NCBI GenBank assembly: GCA_039619475.1
Contig: CM077116.1
Span: forward strand, 255,541,440-255,605,439
DNA: 64,000 nucleotides
From: Icerya purchasi
Lineage: Eukaryota > Arthropoda > Insecta > Hemiptera > Monophlebidae
Direction: 5' to 3'
Shown: positions 43,488 to 55,487 of the stretch, one piece after another
Position numbering within the stretch: position 1 is the first letter of the stretch
How the letters are laid out: the number at the start of each line of letters is the position of its first letter
The notes under the pieces: model-generated
Databases searched by the model: none
The model's input: only the letters and a program-made list of their open reading frames with translations
Told to the model about the DNA's origin: nothing
Translations under genes and position numbers: made by a program

Positions 43488-43850
43488 TTCGCGATAGCCT
43501 AGTTGCTAGAGCGCTTGATTTCTCATATGGAAGTCACGGGTTCGATCCCGAGCGACGACGAACTTATTACAAGATTTAAATAAATAAATAATCGCTAATA
43601 GTCACGTGGAAGGCAATGGCAAACCACCACGTACAACATCATATGCGCGCTAGGTCAGTACACAGCAGACCCACACGGGACTACACTTGTAGCGCGATAA
43701 TATTCGGCTACTATCAGTTCCGATTGTAGTCTTGCGTGTGTACACCTGCGTTGCATATAATAATTGCCTAGTACACTACCTATACCTGTACAGCTGAGAT
43801 GTACGAATAGGTAGTACCCACCAACCATTAGGTTGAGGAACGAAAGAAGA
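43488..43850 (+). mobile_element. tRNA-derived SINE, second copy
   Basis: Same SINE as 35661-36038. It lacks the first four bases of the head, then has CGCGATAGCCTAGTTGC, GGTTCGATCCC, GACGACGAAC and the GTGGAAGGCAATGGC core, and the body follows to GATGTACGAATAGGTAGT. After that the 3' end differs (CCCACCAACCATTAGGTTGA in place of CGCCGACGCTCAGAAGCTGA) before a similar AAG-rich tail. This points to two subfamilies or a tail exchange. It abuts the transposon starting at 43856. Confidence 0.88.
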
Positions 43851-43855
43851 AGATA

Positions 43856-44639
43856 CAATGGCTGTCCCACGGGAAGTGAGAGTAACTTTGGTGTGAGTAG
43901 GCAACCACTCACAGTGCGTTCGCCCCGGACACATCATAAAGCCCATTTCATTATCTATCGAGTGCAACAAAACGGAAGTTCATATCCCCCTGCTCTCACC
44001 CGCAGCATCGATTTGGAAAAAAAGTGTTTCGGCAACCCCTACCATTTTTTTCAAGTGGGGCGGTCGGATTGAAAACGCATCTTAACAGGTCTCGCGATCA
44101 GATGAACTTAAAGGTCATTCCATCAGTTGTCGAACGCAACAAACCGGACGTTTCTAGGAGCATTATTACGTGTTTTATAGTCAAAAGAGTGAAACGCAAA
44201 TTGTGAAAAGCACGTGCAGTTTTGTGTTGTCAACATGGATAAGAAAGATATCGAGCAAGAACAGCGGTATGTGATTCGTTATTATTGTTGGTTGTAAAAA
44301 CCGGCTAAAGACGCGTTAGATTTATTAAAAGAAGCGTATCTTGATGATATTCGACTTGATAATTCAGCAATATTTCAATGGCATAGCGCGTTTTCGAAAA
44401 ATATTCGCGATTCTACTTGTGTTTCTAAGCATTTGGGTCCCAAGCGCATGGATCATTGTTTGCAGGCCAGAGGTGCCTATTTCGAGAAGATTCATATGAA
44501 TGATCAAATAGGGGGAGGTAAGAACTTCCGGTTTGTTGCATTCGATAGATAATGAATGGGCTTTAAGATGTACCCGGAGTGAACGCGCTGTGAGTGGTTG
44601 CCTACTCACACCAAAGTTACTCTCACTTCCCGTGGGACA

Positions 44640-44646
<7 letters not shown>
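43856..44646 (+). mobile_element. mariner-like deletion derivative with about 125-bp TIRs
   Basis: A 791-bp element between TA dinucleotides (43854-43855 and 44647-44648). The inverted ends of about 125 bases (43856-43981 and 44521-44646) are some 90% identical, starting CAATGGCTGTCCCACGGGAA / CAATGCTTGTCCCACGGGAA. An inner TIR phrase (CGAACGCAACAAACCGGACG) recurs as a third copy at about 44128-44150. Inside is a joined remnant of transposase N- and C-termini. The long TIRs are unusual for a mariner. Confidence 0.85.
44235..44555 (+). pseudogene. internally deleted mariner-type transposase remnant
   Basis: From the ATG at 44235 (MDKKDIEQEQRYVIRYYCW) a TAA interrupts at codon 21. The same frame then reads on for more than 80 codons: PAKDALDLLKEAY, NSAIFQWHSAFSK, then LGPKRMDHCLQARGAYFEKI and MNDQI. 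The first part resembles the Mos1-type N-terminal helix-turn-helix found in mariner/SETMAR transposases. The GAYFEKI part resembles the end of such proteins. The whole catalytic DDE core is missing, so the element must rely on a transposase supplied elsewhere. The frame ends inside the right TIR. Assignment is by motif resemblance. Confidence 0.65.

Positions 44647-44674
<28 letters not shown>
44647..44674. repeat. TA dinucleotide tract
   Basis: Fourteen TA units directly after the mariner derivative. Together with the TA-rich tract before the SINE at 43488 it may be one microsatellite split by the two insertions. Confidence 0.9.
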
Positions 44675-44679
<5 letters not shown>

Positions 44680-44881
44680 AAATAAGTTTTCAGATCAGTT
44701 TTAATATTATTTATATTAATTGATAGGCCATATAAAATAGAAATAAATATTTGTAATCCTATTTTTGTTATTAATGAATTCGTTGCACAAAAATATGTTT
44801 ACCGTTTATAGAAATGTAGATAATTTAAAAAAATTATAAATTTTTATTATATGTATGTATATAGTTTGTATCATATAGTGA

Positions 44882-44928
44882 CATACTCAGCTTCTAAACG
44901 TTGGCGACTACCTATTCGTACATTTCAG
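44882..44928 (-). mobile_element. SINE 3' fragment, antisense
   Basis: The reverse complement reads ATGTACGAATAGGTAGTCGC, CAACG, TAGAAGCTGAGTATG. This matches the end of the SINE body at about 35978-36020, with the 3' variant of the first copy. Only the last 50 or so bases are present. Confidence 0.7.
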
Positions 44929-44934
44929 TATAAA

Positions 44935-45435
44935 GAATTAAAGTAACTAGAAAATATGAATTAATAATAAAAATTGTAAGATCAAAAATTTATGAACCCA
45001 TATTTTTTTATTCGTGTTATACAAGTTACCATGACTTTTGCCAATATACCACAAAACAAATTCAAAGTGATCTATGTTTTTATAGTATATAAATGTAATA
45101 AATGATTCGTTTAAATTTTTATTAAATTTAAAATTGATTTTTACGCGTTACTTTATTGTTTAGTCACTTTTTGTTTAATGTACTTCATTTTGGAATAATC
45201 GGTCTTGCGAACCATTTGCACAAGGTGAATAAACGTAATCTGGAATTTATTGCATATTTTTCTCTAAACATCTGTCCGTAACATTTGTTATATGCGGTTT
45301 TTAAAAATTTAAATTGCTCCCATAAATCAAAAAGTTGCATTCTAATATTTTACATGATTTATATGCTCATGGTCTTTTATCGACTTGCAAAACTTCATCA
45401 AAATCGGTGGCCCCAACCTCGTGACCTCTCCTTGT
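44935..45435 (-). repeat. repeat X, uninterrupted inverted copy
   Basis: Minus strand from ACAAGGAGAGGTCACGA (45435-45419) through CATATAACAAATGTTACGG, CACTTTGAATTTGTTTTGTG and GGTATATTGGCAAAAGTC to TTTTTGATCTTACAATTTTT at about 44970. It shows the structure of repeat X before any insertion: about 500 bases, no coding capacity, tRNA-like boxes in the last third. The box B here is less well kept (GGGTTCATAAATT). Confidence 0.85.
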
Positions 45436-45444
45436 TAAACATAT

Positions 45445-46955
45445 GTGTAAATAAAGAAGAAACTGTGTTTGAAGATTGTATATTTCGTTGGTTCTTGCGT
45501 ACTCATGCTGTAGTTAAAGTTCCTATGTTACAGCGGAGCTAATTCTGTATTATTTCCCTTCTTTTTTGTTGCTTCTTCAGTAATTTAACACAACGTTCTC
45601 TTCTCGAATCGGTTTATAATGTTTTAGTCTGTTTAGTGTTTATCGATAAACTAGGAAAAGTTGCGTGTATTTTAAACAAAGACAAAAATATTATTATCGG
45701 CGATTTGAAAATATTTTTATTTTCTGGTTCCTGTCAATTAAAAAGCTGAGAGGTTATCTTTATTTCGACTGTTTGTAGACCAAAAAGGCTAACAATGCAG
45801 AATTTTTTGGAAAAAATAAACGAAATTGGGAACGATTTATAAATATCTATCTCTCTCTATATATACATATATATATTTTATTTTTTTAAATTTTATTTAC
45901 TTTTTTATGAGGGCCTGCCCGTTACTTGAAGTGTTGATCCACTTTTTCTTTTTCTTTTTTTTAGGAGTCTACTCTAAGGAAATCTAATTTTCATTCTTTT
46001 TGTGTATTTGTCGCTTTTGTTCTCCAAGTTAGTAGATCTATATTCTCTTCTTTTCATTTTTCATTATTTCACGATTTCCAATCGTTTAAAAATCCGTTTT
46101 TCATATGCCGATTGTAAATTACCTGGTCGCAAAATAATTGTACTTTAATTTTTGTCTTTATTGATTTTTTTTTTATTAACTTTTTTTTTTTGTATACATT
46201 ATTTATATTACTTAATGCTGACACCGTGCCTATTCGTTTATTCATATAAACCCGTGTTCGAACTTCCCGTTCGTTATTTTTTCGCGTATTATTCGTTCGG
46301 TAAATCCAAACGTATTATACCGTATTGTATAATTCGCTTTTTAAAATGGTGGCTGTTTTCGATATCTTCGGTTATATTTCCATTAAACATGCACATTTTT
46401 GTATTTCAATTGCAAAAGTATTGTGGTTTATTATTTTGTTTTCTATTTATAGTGCATAGGTTTTTGTTTGATGTATTTATACGTTAAATTTAATAATGCC
46501 AAAAAGAAAACAGAATTATTAAGTAAACAAAGCAAAAAGGCAAAATTTAACTCGTTCCTCAGAAATTGAGGAACAAAAAAGGTAATTACAGAAGTCCCGA
46601 GTAGCTTCTGTAATTACAAATATGGATTATAATGCGGGTATTTCACTAAAATAACTAAAATTTAATAATTCGTAAAGGAATAACCAATAAAGAAAAATAA
46701 TTTGAAAATAAAATGTTAAGTTGTTAAAGTAAAAAAATTTTCCTAATAAATATACATGTTACTAAAGTATAATAACTGTTAAATGAGAGAATCGACCTGA
46801 CTTCCTTTAAAAAAAGATGTACATATGCGAGCGTTGTCATAGGTGAGAAGCTAGTTTTGTTGCGGCATTTTTAAATTTTAAAAATGAAAACTTTTAAACG
46901 TGACCTTTTTCTATTTAACTTTTTCGAAATAAAATTCATTAATCTAATAATTTTA
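45445..46955. other. AT-rich spacer, no gene recognised
   Basis: One hydrophobic 111-codon frame lies at 46152-46487 (Phe/Tyr/Leu-rich, no motif), probably chance in T-rich DNA. Nothing else is supported. Confidence 0.45.
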
Positions 46956-46959
46956 AATA

Positions 46960-47235
46960 GTCGTCGCGATAGCTGATTTGCCTGCCAGGTCGATATGTTA
47001 TCGATAACAATGAGCAAATCAATTCTTAAAGATGAATAATCTTAGCGCGTGCAATGACAAGCCATACCCCGCTCTAGTCATTATATGGTCGTATGAACTT
47101 AAACTGTCGTTTAAAAAATTAAAGTCATTTTCAGGCCTAATCTTTCGCGATGTACATGGATTATCTGTAGGCACTAAACTTGTGCTATAAGCAAGGAGGT
47201 GACTACGACGCTTGGAAACGAGCAGTCGACGGATA
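46960..47235 (+). mobile_element. degenerate SINE-like relic
   Basis: Begins GTCGTCGCGATAGC like the complete SINE head, contains a degenerate AATGACAAGCCATACC where the core has AATGGCAAACCACC, and later GTGACTACGACG. Box B is not recognisable. It is best explained as an old or related SINE copy. Confidence 0.5.
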
Positions 47236-47239
47236 AAAA

Positions 47240-50200
47240 TTATTATTGAAAAAATAACAATTAAAAATATTACAACTAACTAAAATATGTAGTTTATTTT
47301 TTTTTTTAATATCTATTATCTTTTAAGTAAAAACGTATAAAAATATTTCTTAAAAAATTCATTACCAATTATTAATTTTGTGCTAGAGTTTGTCGTTAGA
47401 TCTGTCCTAAAGATTATTTAAAAAATAAATTGTATTTTAAAGAATTTTACGACAATCGTTAAATTTGTTGGTGTAAAATCAGTTATGAATATTATCTGAA
47501 AGGCCTAAAAAAAAAGAAAAAGAAAATCTGAAAGTGAAAGATATCTCGCTTTCTAGGTTACTTTGTGCGAATTTTTCTTACCATTAAGTATACTCGTTTC
47601 GTTATGTCGCAGTTTAATGATAAACACTGGTAAAACAGGTAAAATAGAATCGATTATTCTAGATTATTCAGTAATTTTAGTATAAAATTTGAGTTTCATG
47701 TAATTCGTTTACAGAATTTTAATAGATATATATATATATGTGTGTATATAATTTATACCCAATAGAATTTATTCATAATATAAAATTGACTGGTATCTTT
47801 GTTTTTAACGTTATTTATTTATTGGTTTACCTAAGAAATGTACGCGATCGTAGAACATTAATTTTTAAAATATAATTATACAGCATGTTTCATAAAAATA
47901 CATATCGTCTGGTATATTACAGTTCGTAATTATTTTAATTGTACATGAAAACAATGAAGCATATTTAAAACGTTTTAAAATTAATAATTTAGTTATTTGT
48001 AAAACTGCGACGAGAATATTGAATATTCGTAACTCATTCGATTTTTAAATGTAAAAAGTTCAAACAAAAAAAAGAAAAAAGGGAAGTAACAAAGAAACCA
48101 ATAACTGAAATACATAAGACTTTTTTAAATTTGATTAACTTCGTTGGCTATGTAATGAATAAGGCAAGCAAGATAAAACGATTAACAATAAATAATAATA
48201 TTAGAAACTTTGGCTGAAAAGCCGCAAGGTACGGTGGAATTGTTAAAAAAAAAAAACTGAAGTATATTACAGAATAAAAGACGGTAGCGCAATAGCATTC
48301 ATAGCGAAAAACATCTCTGGAGGTGTATAAAACAAAATTAAATCTGTCAGATTTTTAAAAAATTTCATTCTATTGCAGTTTTGAATAAGATTTCAATTTA
48401 TAAATAATCCTTTTTTTTTTTTTTTTGAATCTGAATTATCACAACGCAATTAACTTAATATTCGTTTCTATGTTATCTGAGAAATTTAAAAATGAATATT
48501 TTTTTTTATATAACAAGCCACGCGCTTGACAATAATGGAAATAAACGAACATCGAGTTCTTATTAGTAGTCGATAGATCGCATTTTATGATATTAAGAAA
48601 ATCGCCTTTTTATCTAAATCAATCTATCTATTTTTGAAGAATTTTCAGTGATTTGAAATACTCCCTTCATTTTTATAATTTTATATTTGCCGTAAAAACC
48701 GTAAAGAGCAGTGCCAAAAACAAAAACTAATCTCAGCTATAATCTGGAATATTTAGAGGTATCTTTTTAAAATTAAGCAGAGTAAAATGTTCTAAAAAAA
48801 AAGAAAAAACATCGAATTTAAATTCTCATTAATCGCTAAATATACATTAGTTTTCTATTGTTATTATTTTCTATTTAATTTTTTATAGATTGTTTCATTT
48901 TACTAAGTGGATTATAAAAATTAAATCTAATTATTGTAATTTGTTTACGACTCTAAAGTTTAAATATAGATTAAAGTAATATAAGATTAAAAATAAATAA
49001 ATAAAAAAAAGAAAAATAGTCATTAAACATGTCTAAATCTGTTTGTTTTATGAAAATAGATGTGCTATAACGGCAATTTTTTACAAAGAAGCTTCATTTA
49101 TATGAAAAATCTCGCATCAATTTCATGAACCAAAGCTTTGAAAAATATTGACATTATGAATAAAAAAAATTACCGATATTTTACATGTACTTGAATTATA
49201 CTTATTACATAATAAAATTCTGTTGTAATTGCTTTTATATGTATTTTTTTTTCTTAAGATTATAGATATTAAATAATTCTACTACTTCATTAATTTTTCT
49301 TGAAATTGAGGTATTATAGCGAAAATAGCTAACCACGAATTCTTCAGTAGTTTAAAAATAAATAAATAAAAATAATAAAAATTGCACCAATTAAATCAGG
49401 ACAACAGAGTTGTTATGTTGTATGTAAAATAGGTTTTTAGACTCAGTTTTGGATGTTAAAAATTCGAATCGTAAATTCCGAAAGCGGTGTTAATAAAAAA
49501 TTGTTAAGCTTCGTTTGTTTTTTTTTCCCCACCCCCTGTTAGTGAAAAGTTTTCGCTTTCGGATAAGCAAATATTAGAAAATCCGAAGTTTACACTCAAA
49601 AATAATGATAAAAATAAGAAGTGAACGAAAAAAAAGAATAATAAACATGGAATAGATGTGTCACTGATGCATTTGAAATAAATTATGATTTATTTGCAAC
49701 TTTTATAGCAATTTTTTTCTGCCATCGGTTCGTTGAGGCGATATAATAAAAACCATTGTTTTATCCTTTCTCGATTGATTAATGGCTCAGAGGACGAGCA
49801 AATGTGTAAAATTTTTGCGGCCACATAAACACATAAATTACGGCAAATGAAATACGCATTTATTATTGTCATAATTCTTAGGTCGTTTAGGTACTGGTAA
49901 GCTCACTATGGTTTGTGCACGGCATAATGATGGTATTTCACTTTTTCGCCTTTAGTCGACGTAGTTTAGCTTTCATTCTATAGCTTTCGTCTTGCCTTCC
50001 AGTTTACTGGCAGAAAGTTAATTTTAGTTAGATTAACGGAATGGATTAAAGTTAGCTGCTTGTGGTTTTGATGTTTGCCTTATTGAAGTGTTGTTTGCAG
50101 AAAAATAACACCACGTTGCTGTCGAGACAGTGACAGTCGTTACCGTTCACATTTTACCGTCTGCTTTCTTATTCTCCCATGTTCCCGTGTTAGTAATAAA

Positions 50201-50926
50201 TTGGGAACATCATTTCAGTTCTTGCCCACTGCTTCCTTCGCGATATTGAAGTAAAAGTCTGATTGGTAACAATCCGCAGTTTGTATAGTAGAATTTATAT
50301 GCGGAATTTGATTAAATTGCCTTTTTCCCGCTCTTCCTTGTGAATACTAATAATATACTTCGCTCTGCGTAAGAAATGACGAATTTAGAGCTGTTCCTTT
50401 TCATCGCTTCATATTGTTACAAATAAGGTGAATGTTTTTGAACTTTATCACTGTTGTTTTTATTAACCGACTGAAATTTCTCTTAAAAGATTGAGTTACA
50501 CTGTTTTCATTCGTTATTTAAAAGTCAACTTTTTATAAAGAAATTGTTTTCCGCACCATGCCGAATTTGTTACTTCATCGACGGTGTAAAGAAAATAAGA
50601 TTTTTTGAAATATGCAATTCCACAATTATACTTACAATATACTCGTATTTTTATCAGTATCGAAAAAGGAATTAAACATTAAATAATCCAATTTATTCTT
50701 AATAGTTGAGCTAACACGATGAAACATTATCTGTATTCTCAGATTACGATCTAATTTATCGCAGGAAGAATTTTTTTAAGAACCGGTTCTTGAATTTTGT
50801 GCAAACTTACAAACTTCTAACAAGTACTTTTTAAAGGGTTCAACAAAAAAAAGTTTTATATTAAAAATTTGGATGAAAAGATATATTTTTTCTTTGCTTT
50901 TTGCAATATTTTAATTTATTCTGTAT

Positions 50927-50964
<38 letters not shown>

Positions 50965-51240
50965 AAGGGACTAAAAAAATGTTAATGTTATATCCGAGTG
51001 ACGTTATAAAAGAGCTGCCTTGAAATCTGAGTTGAAGAATATAAGAAGTAAAAACGCAAATGTTTTACATCAAATTATTTGTTGAAATTTACTACAGGAA
51101 ATAATTAAAACATTAATTTGTGTAAAAAGAACAAACAAATGTTACTCACAATATCGTAAAGGCTTACTGTTGAAAAAAATCTGTAATCTTCTTTTGTGCA
51201 GTCTTTTCAGAAAAATAAATCTTCTCTGTCATGCTGCATA
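47240..51240. other. AT-rich spacer
   Basis: Mostly low-complexity AT sequence with a TA tract at 50934-50962. A minus-strand frame 49872-49690 (60 codons, start MTIINAYFICRN, end CYKSCK) is slightly richer in CpG and protein-like but matches nothing I know. No mobile element ends were found. Confidence 0.45.
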
Positions 51241-51244
51241 TATC

Positions 51245-51800
51245 CTATAGAGCGTTGAGTGTTTCAGCAGACGTTTCTCTGAAGTGGAAGAACCGAGAGA
51301 GAGTCTCAGCAGTTTTCATCGCTTCGTGAATGGATGGACAAACGATGTCTTCTTCGGTCTGGTCAGCATCTTCATCTGGACTATCTTCAACTTCCTTGTT
51401 TTGCACATCTGCAATGATTTCTGCATCACTCAGCATTTCGAATGTTTCCACATGATTATCTACTGATTTTCCAAAGTTACTCTGGTCAACATTATAAACT
51501 GTCCAATCCATGTTGAAAGAGGCAAATCGTCATCTTCGTCATAATCTCCAAGTGGGTCTGTAGATTTCAACTGTGCTTTGTGAAAGCACTTGGAATTCGT
51601 CATCGATGCTACATTTCCCCGGGCATTGTCTAGGAATTCTATGGCATTCAAGATTGAGATGTTTACGGGTTGTGCGGTGTCCATGCAGAAAATTATTTTT
51701 TTCAAAAGGAACTTCCGGTAGTGACACTTCAAACTTTTTATGACGCCTTGATCCATGGGCTGAAGAACACTTGTGCAGTTAGCCGGAAAACCACTTCAAT
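51245..51800 (-). pseudogene. Tigger/pogo transposase, C-terminal remnant
   Basis: Minus-strand frames begin FPANCTSVLQPMDQGVIKSL (about 51795-51735), then CHYRKFLLKK, PVNISILNAIEFLDNA, LKSTDPLGDYDEDDDLPLST, and after one frameshift near 51490 MLSDAEIIADV...KEVEDSPDEDADQ and ETLSRFF, ending TLNAL. TSVLQPMDQGVI followed by an acidic PLSTW-type tail is characteristic of Tigger-type DDE/CENP-B-like transposases in animals. The DNA-binding head and most of the catalytic core are absent, and the match stops at a T-rich run at 51805. No TIR was seen. Confidence 0.8.
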
Positions 51801-51939
51801 GATTCTAATTTTTTTTTTTTGATTTTTCAAATTAGAATGCGTTTTGAGTGAACTTTTTATTTTTTAATATCGCCTAAAAATTTCAAAAAAAGGTTTTCAT
51901 TTTATATTTTGGTTGGATTTGTACGCTTTCTCTTTTTCG

Positions 51940-52400
51940 AACTATTGTTCTTTTTATCTGTCCAACCTAGTCTTCCTGCTAATTCCTGGTTCTTTTTGTT
52001 TCCTTCACTTCGTCATTCTATAGTTGTCTACATTATTCAGCTACGTTCTTAAGCCATACTCTATTATCTTCGTCGCGTTTTCATTTTTCGTTGGTTTTCT
52101 CTCCGTATAGTCCTTTCGGCTCAATCGAAGCGCGTGTTTGCGATGCTGATCGTGTGTTTATTAACTGTTCATCTCCTTCTGTTGAGCATTTTACTTTATA
52201 CTCCAGTTTTCTGCGACTTGGTTTTCCTAGTTTTCGCATCTTGAGTCCTGTCTCTTTCTTCTTCACACATTATTCCCACTATTTTTTCATTCTTAGTAAC
52301 TATATCTGATCGCATCAAAATGTAATTGATTTCTTCCTTTTCTAATTGTTCTGAATAAAGATCCGGCTGACGAGATTGGCAGGCAGGAGCCGAAAATTTT
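51940..52400 (+). mobile_element. LINE family A fragment, 3' end
   Basis: Aligns base by base, with differences, to 60474-60890 of the long plus-strand copy: TTTTTATCTGTCCAACCTAG / TTTTTATCTGTCTGTTCAGC, then TTGTTTCCTTCACTTCGTC, CGTTTTCATTTTTCGTTGG and GAAGCGCGTGTTTGCGATGC, and an end resembling TTCT.ATTGT...GACGAG. The coding frames (VFCDAD, FINCSSPSVEHF) are broken. No long poly-A remains. Dead, truncated copy. Confidence 0.75.
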
Positions 52401-52837
52401 GTGTTAAGAAAAATGTAAGCAACACTTCCGCTTATTTGGAAAGTACATGAATTTATAAATTTAATTTTTTTCCAAAGTTTAGAATATTTTTTGAAAAACA
52501 TTTAATTTTAATGGAAATAAATTACAATTTTTGTTCGCGGGAAAAAAGATCCTACCGTACTATGTAACCTGTCCCTAAATTACGGATTTTTGAAAATGTA
52601 CAAAAAATTTAAAGTAAATTGTTTAATATTTGAATTCTGCTAGTTTGAAAAAAAGTGAATCACCAGAGGAAAAAAATCATGGTGCCATGGATAAAAGAAT
52701 AATAATAAAAATTTGTAAAATTTTGTTAAAGCATCAGTTTTTTTTTGTTTTTTTTTTTTTCAATTATTTTTTGCACTTATCAACCATGGATATTAACCCA
52801 ACGTAAAAAAAAAAAACAAATAATCTAATTTTGTAGC

Positions 52838-52905
52838 GGTAGAATTCGAACCAGGTCTTACGTGTACGAAACATCACTGTCTAACCAATTTATGAAGTTG
52901 TAATA
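52838..52905 (-). mobile_element. tRNA-like SINE head, other family
   Basis: On the minus strand TTGGTTAGACAGTGATG (box A-like D-arm), a short variable part, then GGTTCGAATTCTACCGC (box B-like T-arm) within about 60 bases, followed by an A/T-rich stretch. Spacing fits a tRNA-derived SINE head or a degenerate tRNA pseudogene. The clover-leaf is not convincing enough to call a tRNA gene. Confidence 0.4.
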
Positions 52906-52909
52906 TCGC

Positions 52910-54915
52910 CTATATTTTTTCTTTAAACTATCCTTTAAAATGTGTTTTGGTTCTTTTGACTTCTGTACTCGAGCTACCACTTACGAAAACCACTTTTTTA
53001 GTTATTTTTTTTACTCCAGAAAGGGAGTTAAGTTAATTTTTTATCGATATTTTTATTTTATTTTGTAAAATAGGTTTTAATTTTTGCATGAATTTTAAAT
53101 TTTATGTTTAAGGGATTGTTATCTGATGACGATTCTTTAAGTGTAATTTTTAAGTTGTTATAAGTCCTATATTTTTATTATTTATTTTTTTTTTTTGAAA
53201 TTTTCGGCGATCAGGGCAAATTAGTTAATCTAAGATGCCCTAGAGAGCATTTTAATATAATTTATGTGCAAAATTTGGAGTTTATAAATTAAGTTGTTTC
53301 TGAGTTATTGCATATTTTGATATTTTTGTTGTTTTTGAACCGTCCTATTAAAATTTCGTAACCAGATCATAAAAAAATGTAAAAACTTTTTTTTCTTTTT
53401 TAGATAGAATGTTTCAATTTAAGATTTTTGCGTGCGTTTTATATCGTTTTCTTTTATATACTGTCATTTCACATGCTATTATATCATAATCGTTCAAAAC
53501 TATACTACTCCTCTAGTAATTTATAATAATAAAGATTTTTCTTACTTATTTTTTTAAAGTACGTTTTCAATTATTAAAGAGTCAGTCTCCGGAAAAATAT
53601 TATTTTTCGAAATAGCTTTTTAAAAATTGCGTATACTTTAAGTTGTTGAAACTTTATTTAAAATCAAGAAATAAAGATTTTTTTACGAACTTTAAATTTT
53701 GTTTTTAAGGATAAAACTAAATGCAATATTGTTGTTGTTTTTTTTACCCTTTTTTATAAATATCATTCGCATACAGAAGTTATAAATAATGGCGCTGAAT
53801 TATTTAACGACTTACTACATGATATGAAAATACTGACATATAGTTATGTGTGACCGTTGATCGCTTTAGCGGTTTGCTAAAGTAAAAAATTACACCTTAT
53901 GCAAAATAAAACATTAAGAATGGTAAATTTGGCAGCTGTGAAGTCGTTGTGCCTATTCATTTTTTACAGTCTAAAGCTTCAGAACCTTTTATAAATTTAT
54001 TCAGTATGTAGGTGATAAATTTTATATGAAAATAAAACAGAAAGGGCATTACATCGTAAATAAACAACAACAGTCAATTAAATACGTAACAAGTAGCAAT
54101 TACCTGATTAGAAGAACCGTTTCAATTTGCAAAGACTTAATCATATAAAAATATCGAATCAAACACCGTCTGTTTATAATCAAAGTTGGAAAATCATGTA
54201 GACTGGTCTAGAAATAAATACTAACCAAACGAATACAGAAACGATATACCGGGGATCAAACATTCGGTAGTTCGAAGATTTAACAAATAATAATATAATT
54301 TTATAAACTAAAATTTCTTCTTCTTCAAAGAGAAACATGTAAATTATAAACTCGCTTTATAGTTTTCTCTTTCATATTACAAAACCGGTGTATTATTAGC
54401 GAGAGGATGTTGTTCAAAGTTATGGAATCGGTAATGCGATCGACGGAGTCCGTTTTATTTGTGAAGTAAAATTTTGTTTTCAGAATAAAACATAAAATTT
54501 AAAATTATTTACAGAAATGGACTGCGATTGTAGATCTGTAATAGTAAAAAAAAAAAAAAACGGTTTGTATTAATCGAAGTACGCAATGGAATGTTTTGCT
54601 TCCGGCTGTGTTCAACATGACGTGTAAATATTATTGATACACAGGCGTGTTATTAGGGTAGTAGAAATGGAAGCATATCACATTATTAAACTGACCAGGA
54701 GATATTTTTAAGTCGACTTTTAAACCTACACTCTCTCGGAATAATCAGGATGAAATCGTGCCCCCGTTTTTTCAAATGATTCTATCGATCAAAAATTTCA
54801 TCTCAAACTCTTTTTATTCCTTTTTAAAACGGATATATTCTTTTATATTTCTGCGGCGGATTTAATGTTTCAGGACTACAGTGGTGGCTTGATGACAGAA
54901 TGAGACGATGTTCTT
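52910..54915. other. AT-rich spacer, no gene recognised
   Basis: Low-complexity AT DNA with T-runs. No motif, repeat pair or terminal repeat supported. Confidence 0.45.
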
Positions 54916-54920
54916 CTTCG

Positions 54921-55355
54921 CTACAGCGGTTTGCTTTTATGTTTCAGATAATGTATTTTATTCATTTCCGCCTTCTTTGCTTTCTTTTGAACTTCACTGG
55001 TCATTTTCTTCCAATGCAAAAACGCTTCATACTTTTGACATTCAGTAGTAATCGATGCCAGTGATCGGGAAAATTTCAAAATCATTTTGTACCTATTCAA
55101 AACGTTTAGTGTATCTGAATACAACTTATTTATGATATCTAATACGATTGGAGTGAGATAAATGGAAAATTCTAAAATTGTAAAATAATTTATAATAATG
55201 TAAATTGATGATAATGTTAGAAAAAGATTACTGGGAAATATAAAATTTAAGTTTACGAAACAGTTCATAACGAGGTATAATGTATTTTTTATAAAAAAAA
55301 AACAACAACTTAATTGAAAAGGTATCAAAAACACCCTTTTAATTATGAAATTCAT
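54921..55355 (-). other. hypothetical 144-codon frame, membrane-like N-terminus
   Basis: An ATG-started frame (AAAAAATGAATTTC context). The first 75 residues are hydrophobic in two or three stretches (Phe/Ile/Leu-rich). The rest is polar and basic, ending with a Lys-rich helix (SEVQKKAKKAEMNKI). No family is recognised. It lies alone in AT-rich DNA, 130 bases from the possible 5' edge of the family A copy. It may be a fragment of a host gene or chance. Confidence 0.2.
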
Positions 55356-55487
55356 TTTTTGATGTTAAACAATTTGGAATGACTGCCAATTATAAAACGC
55401 GTTCATATTAAAAATGGACATCCCAACTATGAAACAATCCATACAGATGCATTCTTTGAGAGGCATAAACGGAACTTTCATAGGGGT

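Noticed and set aside
44647..44674. TA tract as a replication origin or regulatory site
   Set aside because: A plain dinucleotide microsatellite in AT-rich DNA, with no supporting motif.
54216..54300. tRNA-like box B (GGGGATCAAACATTCGG on the plus strand)
   Set aside because: No box A at the right distance and no second copy in the window.
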